A stretch of DNA of 34,391 bases from a virus. Location of the stretch: the IMG/VR virus record IMGVR_UViG_3300028228_000421, positions 1-34,391 of that record; one strand, given 5' to 3'. The notes beneath the pieces are model-generated. The model ran no database searches, was not told the DNA's origin, and saw only the letters and a program-made list of their open reading frames with translations. A program made the translations under genes and the position numbers. This document shows positions 23,325-29,843 of this stretch, piece after piece; position 1 is the stretch's first letter; each line of letters starts with the position of its first letter.

Positions 23325-24254
23325 TCAAGCTGGTATCAGTTCTTGCTCGACGTGGTGTTCAACGGAGGCGAGGTTTCTCACGGCTTGGTTGTAATAAGCC
23401 GTCTTTAGTTCGATGCCTAGCCCTTTGCGGCCATTAATCACGGCCCCATAGACCTCGCTACCGACCCCCATAAACGGCGTCAATACAACTTCGCCGGGAT
23501 TGCTCCACAAAACGCAAGCGCGTTCAATTACGTCAAGTTGCAGTGGGCACAAATGCTTCTCGTCATCTGACTCCCGCGCAATCTTTGCGTTCAGTGTGAG
23601 CGTTTGCCGTATGTCCATCCATACGGGAGACGCGTAAGCCCTCCATATGTTGTGAGATTTCTTTAATCCACTGAGTCCCTTGGTCGGGTCACTGCTCCCG
23701 CTGTATTTGGTCAAGCCATCGGGATGAGTTACCGGGCATTGATTTTCTCCTGAGTTGCGAAATGCCAGCAAGTAATCAGGAAGCCCAGCGCGTGACTTTA
23801 GGCTGTCCTTTTGTATCTGCTTGTGCATCAAGCCTAACGCTTTAGTTCTGACTGCCTCGATGAGTGGATCTTTCCATATCGTATGGCGAGAGTGATAGAC
23901 GAATCCATGTTTCTGGAATAGGCGGATAATGTCTCCGCTGAAATCCTTGATGCCAATGTATCCATCCCGCTCCTTCATCGCCGGGATGTCCATGCAATGA
24001 ACTGCGCAATTCCGGCCCGGCTTAATTACCCGAGCAAGTTGCTCAACGACAAATGAGAAGTGAGCGAAGAACGCATCGTAATCTTTGCAGTTGCCAAGAT
24101 CTTCAGGGCTGTCGCTGTAACAGTATAAATCCGCAAATGGCGGTGAAAAGATGGAGAAATCCACCTTGCCTTCAGGCAGTGATTTCATTGCCTCGACGCA
24201 ATCGCCGTTGATGAGTGAGTATTTTTCAGATGTCGTCTGATTGATTATAGCCAT
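23325..24254 (-). CDS. DNA N4-cytosine/N6-adenine methyltransferase, beta type (309 aa)
   Basis: Motif IV is SPPF (residues 37-40) near the N-terminus, and the AdoMet-binding motif I region TPFMGVGSEVYGAVINGRKGLGIEL lies near the C-terminus. This order defines the beta class. SPPF rather than DPPY favours N4-cytosine, but N6-adenine cannot be excluded. The central region holds the target recognition segment. It overlaps the helicase gene by 10 bases. A phage-encoded orphan methyltransferase normally protects against host restriction. Confidence 0.9.
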   Translation of the reverse strand: MAIINQTTSEKYSLINGDCVEAMKSLPEGKVDFSIFSPPFADLYCYSDSPEDLGNCKDYDAFFAHFSFVVEQLARVIKPGRNCAVHCMDIPAMKERDGYIGIKDFSGDIIRLFQKHGFVYHSRHTIWKDPLIEAVRTKALGLMHKQIQKDSLKSRAGLPDYLLAFRNSGENQCPVTHPDGLTKYSGSSDPTKGLSGLKKSHNIWRAYASPVWMDIRQTLTLNAKIARESDDEKHLCPLQLDVIERACVLWSNPGEVVLTPFMGVGSEVYGAVINGRKGLGIELKTAYYNQAVRNLASVEHHVEQELIPA

Positions 24255-25594
24255 GATGGTATTTGTAATTGGTTGGTTGGTTGATTTTTCTTTTCGATGC
24301 GAAGCTCGTCGTTAATGAGTTCAACTAGCTTTGCAAACATCTGTTCGGATTGTGCGGCCTTGCGATTGAGGTTTTTCAAAACGCCTGACTCGCCTTCGCT
24401 TGAAATGATATCTACGGTCACTGTGTTTTTTTGCCCGAATCTCCACGACCTGCGTATTGCTTGATACCATTGCTCGTAAGAATGCGATGGGAAAAATGTC
24501 TGGTGAGCGCAATGCTGCCAATTAAGCCCGAATCCACACACGCTTGGCTTTGTGACCATGTTCATCGCTTGACCTGTTGCAAATGCTTCAATTTTCTCTT
24601 CCTTTTCCTCGTCTGAGTCTGCGCCAGATACCTGCACGCAATTAGGTATCAGCTTGGCGAGCAAGTCCCCCTCTGGATTAAGATGGCACCACGAAACCGA
24701 TGCGCTATTGTGCGCTGATGCCAGTTGCGCGGCCAATTCGCACCGCTCGTTGATTGTGCGCTTTCGGTCCTTGCGTTGCTCATCTAGTCCGACCGCTGGC
24801 ATGTCGAATAGATACTCTGGATTTTTAGTCAGTGACCTGACGACGTGTTCAACAGTTCGCAATTCCGGCAAATCATATCCAGGCTGGTCAAATCCTGCAT
24901 CGCTTGGCTTCTTTACGGCCCGCGCCCATGAGCACACCCATTGCCAGAACATACTCTTAGCTGCGTGTTTTTTGATCCTCCATTTAGACGTGTCTCCGCC
25001 GTCGTGGTTGAAGTATTGCGCCAGCATTTCTACCCGTCGCAGATATCCAAGTGCCTCGCTGGATGTGCCTAGCTCAACATGATCGTTAGGCGCGGCTGTT
25101 GCGGTGCAAAGAAGCCGGTAAGAAAGTTTACGCATAAAGTCCGTGACCTGAGATTTGATTTGCCCATCAAAGTTTTTAAGGATGCTGGACTCATCGCAGA
25201 CCACCCCGCCGAATTGCTGCCAGTCAAACTTGTGAAGCTGTTGGTAATTCGTGACCGTAATCGGAGCGGCGACCTTTCCGTCTCGGGATTGCGCGGCCTC
25301 TATCCCAAACTTGCCCGCTTCTCTGACTGTTTGCGCTCCAACTGAAAGCGGGGTCAAAATCAATACAGGTTTGCAGGTTTTTTCGACTACGTTTTGAGCC
25401 CATACAAGCTGCATGGGAGTTTTGCCGAGACCACAATCCGCGAAGATTGCGGCGCGGCCCTTGCGAACAGCCCACTCGGTGAGAGACCGCTGAAACGGAA
25501 AAAGGAAATCGGGCATATACACCGGATCAAATCCAGACGATTCTCCAATGTGAGTTTTGTTTTTGAGGAAATCCTCGTAGTTTGCGTATGTCAT
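24245..25594 (-). CDS. SF2 DEAD/SNF2-like helicase (449 aa)
   Basis: I chose the ATG at 25594 (MTYANYEDFLKNK); the upstream extension of the open frame lies in a structured leader. Motif I is ADCGLGKT (residues 52-59), motif II is CDESS (133-137), motif III is LLCTATAAPND, and motif VI is QAIRRSWRFGQ near residue 385. Phage relatives are commonly next to VRR-NUC nucleases, as here, and act in recombination or replication-fork processing. The last residues (KKNQPTNQLQIPSWL) are encoded by the leader of the methyltransferase gene. Confidence 0.92.
   Translation of the reverse strand: MTYANYEDFLKNKTHIGESSGFDPVYMPDFLFPFQRSLTEWAVRKGRAAIFADCGLGKTPMQLVWAQNVVEKTCKPVLILTPLSVGAQTVREAGKFGIEAAQSRDGKVAAPITVTNYQQLHKFDWQQFGGVVCDESSILKNFDGQIKSQVTDFMRKLSYRLLCTATAAPNDHVELGTSSEALGYLRRVEMLAQYFNHDGGDTSKWRIKKHAAKSMFWQWVCSWARAVKKPSDAGFDQPGYDLPELRTVEHVVRSLTKNPEYLFDMPAVGLDEQRKDRKRTINERCELAAQLASAHNSASVSWCHLNPEGDLLAKLIPNCVQVSGADSDEEKEEKIEAFATGQAMNMVTKPSVCGFGLNWQHCAHQTFFPSHSYEQWYQAIRRSWRFGQKNTVTVDIISSEGESGVLKNLNRKAAQSEQMFAKLVELINDELRIEKKNQPTNQLQIPSWL
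24255..24283 (-). promoter_or_regulatory. CA-rich SD-less leader of methyltransferase gene
   Basis: The minus strand reads CAACCAACCAACCAATTACAAATACCATC directly before the ATG. There is no AGGAGG-like element. It lies inside the end of the helicase gene. Confidence 0.6.
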
Positions 25595-25628
25595 AATCAA
25601 AAAGAGCCCCCGCACCCGTTTGTAGGAA

Positions 25629-25713
25629 CGAGCCGACAAGCGCGAAGAGACGCACAGGTACGAGGGCAAGGTGTTGATTTTATTCTCTTCGCTGTCATGA
25701 GTTTGTCGGCTCG
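25629..25713 (-). ncRNA. Large hairpin in the untranslated leader of the helicase gene
   Basis: Two nested perfect inverted repeats face each other: CGAGCCGACAA (25629..25639) with its complement at 25703..25713, and GCGAAGAGA (25642..25650) with its complement at 25684..25692. Together they form a 20-bp stem with a 2x10 internal loop and a 33-base apical loop. The element fills most of the 137-base gap between the VRR-NUC and helicase genes, and a T5 run lies close to the helicase ATG. It may control helicase translation, protect mRNA ends or act as an attenuator. No known family was recognised. Confidence 0.6.
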
Positions 25714-25731
25714 ATTTGGATACTGTCGCTT

Positions 25732-26307
25732 TCAGCCGGATATGGCAAGCGGTTTCTTCCCGTCGGTGTCGGCGAGAACCTGGTTGATTTCCTCGCAGAC
25801 CTGTCCGCGAGTCATGCGACAAAACGGGTCTCGAATCTTGGATAAAAGTCCTCTGGCTGCGGCGAGTTGCTGCGCTAGGGTCGCCGTCACGGTTAGGGTG
25901 CTGTCTTCCAATTCCGCCAGGTGGTCAAGCCCTTCCCGGTACGAGCGGATCACGCGGACGATAGCCCCGTTCGGAGCCGCTTCCAGTTCCCGGTGGCATT
26001 TGTATTGCTGCGGGGTCGGATTCTTCCCCGGCAATTTCACTTCCCAGTGGACGCTCAGGCCGTGAATTTCAAAGGCGATGTCGGGCATCCCTGGCGCAAT
26101 CTGGCTGCGTTTTCGGGTGGGCTGCATTCGGGGCCGGTGACCGCGACGGTATAGCAGACTGTAAAGCTGCCCCTGCAATTCCATTTCGGACTTGGCAACG
26201 GCACCCGCTTCCGCCTCGTCGTATGTCACTCCAGATTTACCAAAGGATTTCCGGTCCTTGGTGGACATCATGAGCTTTTGCTTGTCGGTCAAATCTCGGA
26301 TATCCAT
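25732..26307 (-). CDS. VRR-NUC domain nuclease (191 aa)
   Basis: The nuclease core is APGMPDIAFEIHGLSVHWEVKLPGKNPTPQQ, giving the PD-(D/E)xK residues Asp76, Glu89 and Lys91, with an N-terminal Glu in the helix SEMELQGQLYSLLYRRG. The C-terminal ~70 residues are helical. VRR-NUC proteins are structure-specific nucleases and in phages pair with SF2 helicases, as here with the following gene. The start overlaps the previous gene by 19 bases. Confidence 0.9.
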   Translation of the reverse strand: MDIRDLTDKQKLMMSTKDRKSFGKSGVTYDEAEAGAVAKSEMELQGQLYSLLYRRGHRPRMQPTRKRSQIAPGMPDIAFEIHGLSVHWEVKLPGKNPTPQQYKCHRELEAAPNGAIVRVIRSYREGLDHLAELEDSTLTVTATLAQQLAAARGLLSKIRDPFCRMTRGQVCEEINQVLADTDGKKPLAISG

Positions 26308-26486
26308 TTAGCCTCCCGCAGTCCAGCGTTGTAAGCTCGCAACAAATCCAGAGTCGCGATGTCGTCAAGGCATAGGCAAAGGTCGCTGCAAAGGTTGCGG
26401 TAATAAAGTTCGTTCATAAGTTCTGATTTGGTTTTTGTGCCGTGGATTTTGTGAAGCTGAAGGATTATTAGATCACGCTCAGTCAT
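26289..26486 (-). CDS. Hypothetical helical protein (65 aa)
   Basis: A small acidic, Leu-rich helical protein (MTERDLIILQLHKIHGTKTKSELMNELYYRNLCSD...) containing a possible helix-turn-helix-like stretch in the first 30 residues. It follows a hairpin-T-run element and starts with the same CTTTTTxATTATGAC sequence as the helicase gene. The function is unknown. Confidence 0.7.
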   Translation of the reverse strand: MTERDLIILQLHKIHGTKTKSELMNELYYRNLCSDLCLCLDDIATLDLLRAYNAGLREAKWISEI

Positions 26487-26490
26487 AATT

Positions 26491-26527
26491 AAAAAGGGGT
26501 CCCGGCTGGGTGTTGATGCCCAACCGG
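26491..26527 (-). terminator. Terminator-like hairpin after SSB-like gene
   Basis: The minus strand can fold CCGGTTGGG with CCCAGCCGG (26527..26519 with 26510..26502; one G-U pair) around an 8-base loop, followed by GACCCC and five to six T residues. It ends a few bases before the ATG of the next gene, so it may act as a partial terminator or attenuator. Confidence 0.6.
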
Positions 26528-26534
26528 AGATTTC

Positions 26535-26816
26535 TCAAAACGGTAGGGCCTTTGAGTCGTCTTGTTCGGTGGTAGGTTCATGACTGGCAGCGGGAGCTTT
26601 CTTAGTTACGATCTCCTTCCAGTTGCCGAGAATCGGTCCCTTTTCGCCAGCTTCCCGCGCTTCTTTTCCAAGGTCTTGCACGACAAATCCCATGTTCCCC
26701 CACTCGTCTTCCCCGTCTTTGTTGTCGAAAAAGGTGAGGTCCAGGTAAGTCCCTTTCTTGCCCTTGTAGAGTTTTTCTCTGATGATTTTTGTAACATCGA
26801 TTTGTGCTTTTCTCAT
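26535..26816 (-). CDS. Single-stranded DNA-binding protein-like (93 aa)
   Basis: I chose the ATG at 26816 (MRKAQIDVTKIIREKLYKGKKGTYLDLTFF), which has a CA-rich leader; the open frame upstream overlaps the exonuclease gene. The pattern KGKKGTYLDLTFFDNKDGEDEWGNMGFVVQD is a compact OB-like beta segment, and the protein ends in the acidic-hydrophobic tip DDSKALPF, comparable with the DDDIPF tip of bacterial SSB. It lies beside recT and the exonuclease gene, so it likely coats ssDNA during recombination and replication. Confidence 0.78.
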   Translation of the reverse strand: MRKAQIDVTKIIREKLYKGKKGTYLDLTFFDNKDGEDEWGNMGFVVQDLGKEAREAGEKGPILGNWKEIVTKKAPAASHEPTTEQDDSKALPF

Positions 26817-26852
26817 GATGTTTTCTTTGGTGGTTTTGATGTTGTTTTGGTT
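26817..26852 (-). promoter_or_regulatory. CA-rich SD-less leader of SSB-like gene
   Basis: The minus strand has AACCAAAACAACATC followed by AAAACCACCAAAGAAAACATC and then ATG. It lacks G almost entirely and contains no Shine-Dalgarno site. It starts directly at the exonuclease stop codon. Confidence 0.6.
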
Positions 26853-27492
26853 ACTGATTGGGAATTTTGAGCCGTGGGAGAGCGTCGGCATAAGCCGCCT
26901 TATAGCTCGCCACAAATTGCGCTAGAGCGGTTTCGAGTTTTGCGGTGTAGTCATTGCGCCGAACGATGATGTGTAGCGGCATCAGGCCGGGGAAATAGCT
27001 CCAGAAATGCCACTCAGGCAGCCCGGTAATAGCCATTGATCCATGGACCTGTTGTGCGTAGGCAGCGGGGAGTCCCCCATCTAATACATAGCCGACGTGA
27101 ACTTTGGGCGATGGGCATTTGATTTCCACCCCAGAAACTAAAGTTTCCCCTTCGTAAATCAACCCATCCGGCGAGCATCCGCAGACGCCATCATCCCCCA
27201 GGACGAAGCCGACTTCCTCAACTCTAAGGGTGCCGTCAAGAATAGTTGCGAACGCATCCCGAGCTTCCGGCTCGGTCTCTTTGCCCCGGTCCGTAAATTT
27301 GTTGCCGAGCCACTCCTCCCAATCAGGGCAAAACGACTCGCCGATTAGCTCTCGGATGTAGCCCGTGGAGCTTTTCGACAACTCGCCTTTAGCCGCCGTG
27401 ATAATGTCAGAGAAACGGGAGGCCGTCGGGTGGCCCTTGCGGATGGCGATCCACTCGGGCGAGCCCTGTTCAATGTCGCGAAATATATTCAT
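26851..27492 (-). CDS. YqaJ-type/lambda-exo-like exonuclease (213 aa)
   Basis: The N-terminus WIAIRKGHPTASRFSDIITAAKG is the typical YqaJ start. The catalytic residues of the PD-(D/E)xK fold are visible as Asp109 in CSPDGLIYEG and Glu123-x-Lys125 in GVEIKCPSP, and ETEPEARDAF supplies the upstream acidic helix. The enzyme degrades one strand of dsDNA ends and hands ssDNA to the RecT annealase, whose gene overlaps it by ATGA. Confidence 0.93.
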   Translation of the reverse strand: MNIFRDIEQGSPEWIAIRKGHPTASRFSDIITAAKGELSKSSTGYIRELIGESFCPDWEEWLGNKFTDRGKETEPEARDAFATILDGTLRVEEVGFVLGDDGVCGCSPDGLIYEGETLVSGVEIKCPSPKVHVGYVLDGGLPAAYAQQVHGSMAITGLPEWHFWSYFPGLMPLHIIVRRNDYTAKLETALAQFVASYKAAYADALPRLKIPNQ

Positions 27493-28298
27493 TCAGATTC
27501 CTCTTCTGCGGTGGCGGTGGCCTCTGGCAACTCAGGCGGAGTGAACGGGTCAAGCGGTTCGGAAATCGCTTGCACTTGCTTTGCCGTCTCGAATCGGCGT
27601 GATTCGATTTTGTCGGCGTCATGATCTAATGCCTCGCGGAATTCCGGGGAAAGCTGAATCCATTTTGAGAGCCGCCGAAAGCAAGTTTTCTTTGCCATCT
27701 CGTCATAATCCGTGACCCATGGGCCGAACTTGCCAGAGCGAGACCGTGCGCGAATAGCGTCAACATCTTCGCGTGGCATCACCTCGCACTTTTCCGAGCC
27801 GTCTTTGAACCGAACCAGCGCATAGTAAGCGTAAGCATTTCCCCGCGCTTCCTTGAAATTAATCGAGTGTTTCTTAATTTCCCCCCGGTCAAACTCAAAA
27901 ATGTCATTGTCACAAACTTTATCGGCGTGAATGTTGGCGACGGTGCCGGAGCGCATAGCTAGGTCCACCAACCCTTTGTAATCAATAATTAGCTGGCATT
28001 CTGTAATGCCGAGCTTTCGATTTTCAAAGGGGATGAGGTGAGCATTTCGACCGTCCGGCTCAAGCCCGAGTTGCGAGAGAGTCAAGAGCGCGTTGAAGAA
28101 GCTACCTTGATGACAATCCTTGAGCTTTGGCGTCCGCATAAGACACGTTGCCGCAACCCGAATAAAGCGTTCTGGCGTCAAATGCGTAGGCAATGCTCGC
28201 GTAACTTGGGCCCTGAAATCCTCGCTTTCGAGGAGTCCCTTGATGGTGGCGGGAGCCTTTACGGCATCCTTAGTAATTTGGGTCTCGGTTGCGCTCAT
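27489..28298 (-). CDS. recT: RecT family ssDNA-annealing protein (269 aa)
   Basis: The RecT core is clear: LTPERFIRVAATCLMRTPKLKDCHQGSFFNALLTLSQLGLEPDG (about residues 40-83), then the HLIPFEN and CQLIIDYKGLVDLAMRSG blocks and the FGPWVTDYDEMAKKTCFRRLSKW helix. It anneals complementary ssDNA and promotes strand exchange in phage recombination. ATGA overlaps join it to both neighbours. The C-terminal tail is acidic (EATATAEEESE), a likely partner-binding site. Confidence 0.95.
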   Translation of the reverse strand: MSATETQITKDAVKAPATIKGLLESEDFRAQVTRALPTHLTPERFIRVAATCLMRTPKLKDCHQGSFFNALLTLSQLGLEPDGRNAHLIPFENRKLGITECQLIIDYKGLVDLAMRSGTVANIHADKVCDNDIFEFDRGEIKKHSINFKEARGNAYAYYALVRFKDGSEKCEVMPREDVDAIRARSRSGKFGPWVTDYDEMAKKTCFRRLSKWIQLSPEFREALDHDADKIESRRFETAKQVQAISEPLDPFTPPELPEATATAEEESE

Positions 28299-28570
28299 TT
28301 CGATTCTTCCTTAACGAGTGTCATTCCGAGCAGGGCGGCTTCAGCTTGCAGGTTTTTGATGCGCGTGTCGCTGGACGATTTGAGCTTTTCAAGGGCCGCT
28401 GCAATGCTCCGGCCATCGGCGAAATTATCTTTATCACGTACGCTGAAAAACTCATTTTTGTCGTGCATGGTTAAAATCACGCCAATGGACGAGAGCCCGT
28501 TTTCCGCAAGGGCGTTCCGCATTTCGGCAATGATGTCTTTTGGCGTTTCCGCCGGTGTTGTTGTATTCAT
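28295..28570 (-). CDS. Hypothetical protein upstream of recT (91 aa)
   Basis: Two parts are visible: an N-terminal Thr/Pro-rich segment and a helical part with SVRDKDNFADGRSIAAALEKLKSSSDTRIKNLQAEAALLG. I chose the ATG at 28570, preceded by a CA-rich leader (ACCACCAACTAAAACCAAAATC). It may assist the recombination module; no family was recognised. Confidence 0.75.
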   Translation of the reverse strand: MNTTTPAETPKDIIAEMRNALAENGLSSIGVILTMHDKNEFFSVRDKDNFADGRSIAAALEKLKSSSDTRIKNLQAEAALLGMTLVKEESK

Positions 28571-28597
28571 GATTTTGGTTTTAGTTGGTGGTTTATT
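28571..28597 (-). promoter_or_regulatory. CA-rich SD-less leader of the 91-aa gene
   Basis: The minus strand reads AATAAACCACCAACTAAAACCAAAATC directly before ATG. It is free of G and overlaps the stop of the upstream gene (28593..28595). Confidence 0.55.
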
Positions 28598-28859
28598 CTG
28601 TGAGGCCGTCTTGGATGAGATTGTCCTCAATTGAGCTGAGGATGTCCGGGTCTATATAGTCCACGATGTCGAGCCGAGCGGTCGAGACTTTGCCGGTGAC
28701 ATCTCGGGTCTTGCGGACTAACTCGATGCTCTGGATCTCAACCCCTGGGTCCTCGCCGGGGTAGCAGTCCTCAGGAGCACCTGAGATATATGGTTCCGTG
28801 CCGGGGTCGTAGTCGTATTCGATTTCGACTTCGATTTCGATTGTGGTTGTTCTTGTCAT
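28593..28859 (-). CDS. Conserved phage hypothetical protein (88 aa)
   Basis: An acidic protein that begins MTRTTTIEIEVEIEYDYDPG, a strand with alternating Ile/Glu/Val, and contains PYISGAPEDCYPGEDPGVEIQSIEL. Small phage proteins with this N-terminal pattern are common in early regions and have no assigned role. The leader (CCAAATCAAACCCATAAA) is CA-rich. I chose the ATG at 28859 over an upstream frame start at 28934. Confidence 0.78.
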   Translation of the reverse strand: MTRTTTIEIEVEIEYDYDPGTEPYISGAPEDCYPGEDPGVEIQSIELVRKTRDVTGKVSTARLDIVDYIDPDILSSIEDNLIQDGLTE

Positions 28860-28887
28860 TTTATGGGTTTGATTTGGATTCTCGGGG

Positions 28888-29061
28888 TCAGGGTCTGTTG
28901 CCGTCGCGGTCCAGCCCGTCTGGCCCGGCTCCATGCCGCAAATTTTCGCACCATTCGCGCCATTTTAGGTCCTGCGCTTTTTTGGTTGCGAGTTCGGTGA
29001 TTTTGCATGAGACCGCAAATGCCGAAACAATGAGGATGATTAATGCGAGGAGTTCGATCAT
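28888..29061 (-). CDS. Small single-TM protein (57 aa)
   Basis: The N-terminus MIELLALIILIVSAFAVSC is one transmembrane segment, followed by a polar Lys/Glu/Arg-rich tail ending in DRDGNRP. The ATG overlaps the previous stop (ATGA) and has the same CA-rich leader as other early genes. The cysteine after the segment does not form a convincing lipobox. A small membrane protein in an early operon could be a superinfection-exclusion or host-takeover factor; this is speculative. Confidence 0.7.
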   Translation of the reverse strand: MIELLALIILIVSAFAVSCKITELATKKAQDLKWREWCENLRHGAGPDGLDRDGNRP

Positions 29062-29264
29062 GATATTTTAGTTTTGTTGGTGGTTTTGTTGGTGATTTTA
29101 TTTTTAGGACGCCAGCCTTTGCCGAAATTAAATGTTCTTCCTTTTTCGTATCCGTCCTCGTTTTTCTCGAGCCAACGTGTGCAGGCCGCCCCAACGTCTG
29201 ACAATGTTTCCCGGCCCATTCCCTCATGGCCGTCAGGGCTCAGGGTGAGGTCACGCCCGTTCAT
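29058..29264 (-). CDS. Hypothetical early protein with leader-encoded tail (68 aa)
   Basis: It starts at MNGRDLTLSPDGHEGMGRETL and ends with NKITNKTTNKTKIS, whose codons form the CA-rich leader of the downstream gene. The middle part includes WLEKNEDGYEKGRTFNFGKGW. The start overlaps the previous gene by 14 bases. No family was recognised. Confidence 0.68.
   Translation of the reverse strand: MNGRDLTLSPDGHEGMGRETLSDVGAACTRWLEKNEDGYEKGRTFNFGKGWRPKNKITNKTTNKTKIS
29062..29098 (-). promoter_or_regulatory. CA-rich SD-less leader of the 57-aa gene
   Basis: The minus strand carries ATCACCAACAAAACC, then ACCAACAAAACTAAAATATC, and then ATG. It is coding for the C-terminal TNKTTNKTKIS tail of the previous gene. 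Confidence 0.55.
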
Positions 29265-29430
29265 GCGTTTCACGATTGTTTGTGGGCCGAAAAGGCCATA
29301 AAAATTGAGCGGGAGTCCCGAACCACGAATGTTTCGTTCCCCAAGTAACGACCTGGCGAGGGGAGGAATGAACGACACGGTGGGTCTCGCCGTCCTTGTG
29401 TTTCCAGGAGGTGTAGGGTGACGGAATCAT
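29251..29430 (-). CDS. Hypothetical early protein (59 aa)
   Basis: The sequence MIPSPYTSWKHKDGETHRVV continues HSSPRQVVTWGTKHSWFG. It is Trp- and His-rich with several aromatic residues, and the same style is seen in other small phage early proteins. It overlaps the RHH gene stop in an ATGA junction and the next gene by 14 bases. Other open frames in this interval (29270..29500 and the upstream part of 29058..29378) are discarded in its favour because of that coupling. Confidence 0.65.
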   Translation of the reverse strand: MIPSPYTSWKHKDGETHRVVHSSPRQVVTWGTKHSWFGTPAQFLWPFRPTNNRETHERA

Positions 29431-29600
29431 TTCCCGGCCCCCAATGCGCGAGCCGCCGTCTTGCGCTGCTGCAACTCCGCAAAAAATGCCTTCCGGGCAA
29501 AGTCCGTGATTGTTTCTCGCGGGCTAGATTTCGCGCAGGCCAAAATGATGGCTTTTTTCATCGTCTCTTTGACGCTGATATTCAGTCGAGGTAATTCCAT
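29427..29600 (-). CDS. Ribbon-helix-helix transcriptional regulator (57 aa)
   Basis: The sequence MELPRLNISVKETMKKAIILACAKSSPRETITDFARKAF shows the RHH pattern: a beta strand RLNISVK (residues 5-11), helix A (13-24), a turn with Ser-Pro, and helix B (29-43) with hydrophobic spacing. I chose the ATG at 29600; a start at 29636 would lie in the operator. Arc/MetJ/CopG-type regulators bind 8-11-bp repeats as dimers, and three GCGCAA repeats spaced by 8 bp lie 15-36 bases upstream of the start. It should repress its own operon and may also act on the divergent one. Confidence 0.78.
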   Translation of the reverse strand: MELPRLNISVKETMKKAIILACAKSSPRETITDFARKAFFAELQQRKTAARALGAGK

Positions 29601-29614
29601 GGGAAAACTTTTAC

Positions 29615-29650
29615 GCGCAAATGCGCAAGTGCGCAAGATAAATATTGCGC
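29615..29650. promoter_or_regulatory. Octad-spaced operator repeats
   Basis: GCGCAA occurs at 29615, 29623 and 29631 with exact 8-bp spacing, and an inverted copy TTGCGC lies at 29645..29650. The array lies in the leader of the RHH regulator gene. The spacing fits an RHH protein binding tandem octads, as MetJ does. Confidence 0.65.
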
Positions 29651-29671
29651 TGATGGTAAAATAAATTATGG

Positions 29672-29681
29672 TACCTAGGTA
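29672..29681. promoter_or_regulatory. 10-bp palindrome TACCTAGGTA
   Basis: A perfect 10-bp palindrome in the divergent control region between the RHH gene and the plus-strand operon. It may be a second operator. No other evidence. Confidence 0.35.
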
Positions 29682-29707
29682 GATGAACCCAAAAACCCCA
29701 AAATATC

Positions 29708-29761
29708 ATGAAAACCAAAATTAACGGAAACAACGCGGCACCCTCCGGTTATCGGTCCTGA
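29708..29761 (+). CDS. Possible 17-aa leader peptide
   Basis: The ATG is preceded by CCCCAAAATATC, like other genes here, and the frame runs 17 codons (MKTKINGNNAAPSGYRS) to TGA. It lies upstream of the plus-strand promoter, so it would need another promoter. It could be chance. Confidence 0.2.
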   Translation: MKTKINGNNAAPSGYRS

Positions 29762-29781
29762 AAAATAAATGAAAATAATTG

Positions 29782-29810
29782 TTGACGTGGCGCAACGTCA
29801 CGTGCATATT
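29782..29810 (+). promoter_or_regulatory. Promoter with inverted-repeat operator for the plus-strand operon
   Basis: A -35 TTGACG (29782..29787) and a -10 CATATT (29805..29810) are separated by 17 bases. The inverted repeat TGACGT-N6-ACGTCA (29783..29800) overlaps the -35 and the spacer, so binding would block the promoter. It drives the 88-aa gene and the Mom-like gene. Confidence 0.72.
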
Positions 29811-29843
29811 GATCTCGTAAGCAAAATCAACCCAACCAAAAAA

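Noticed and set aside
24245-25822. Longer 525-codon version of the helicase
   Set aside because: The extra 76 codons translate the hairpin leader into Ser/Arg-rich sequence with no similarity to helicases; the ATG at 25594 gives a normal N-terminus.
29615-29650. GCGCAA repeats as replication origin iterons
   Set aside because: Only three short direct copies lying in the leader of an RHH gene and far from the replisome organiser; an operator is the simpler reading, though origin function is not excluded.
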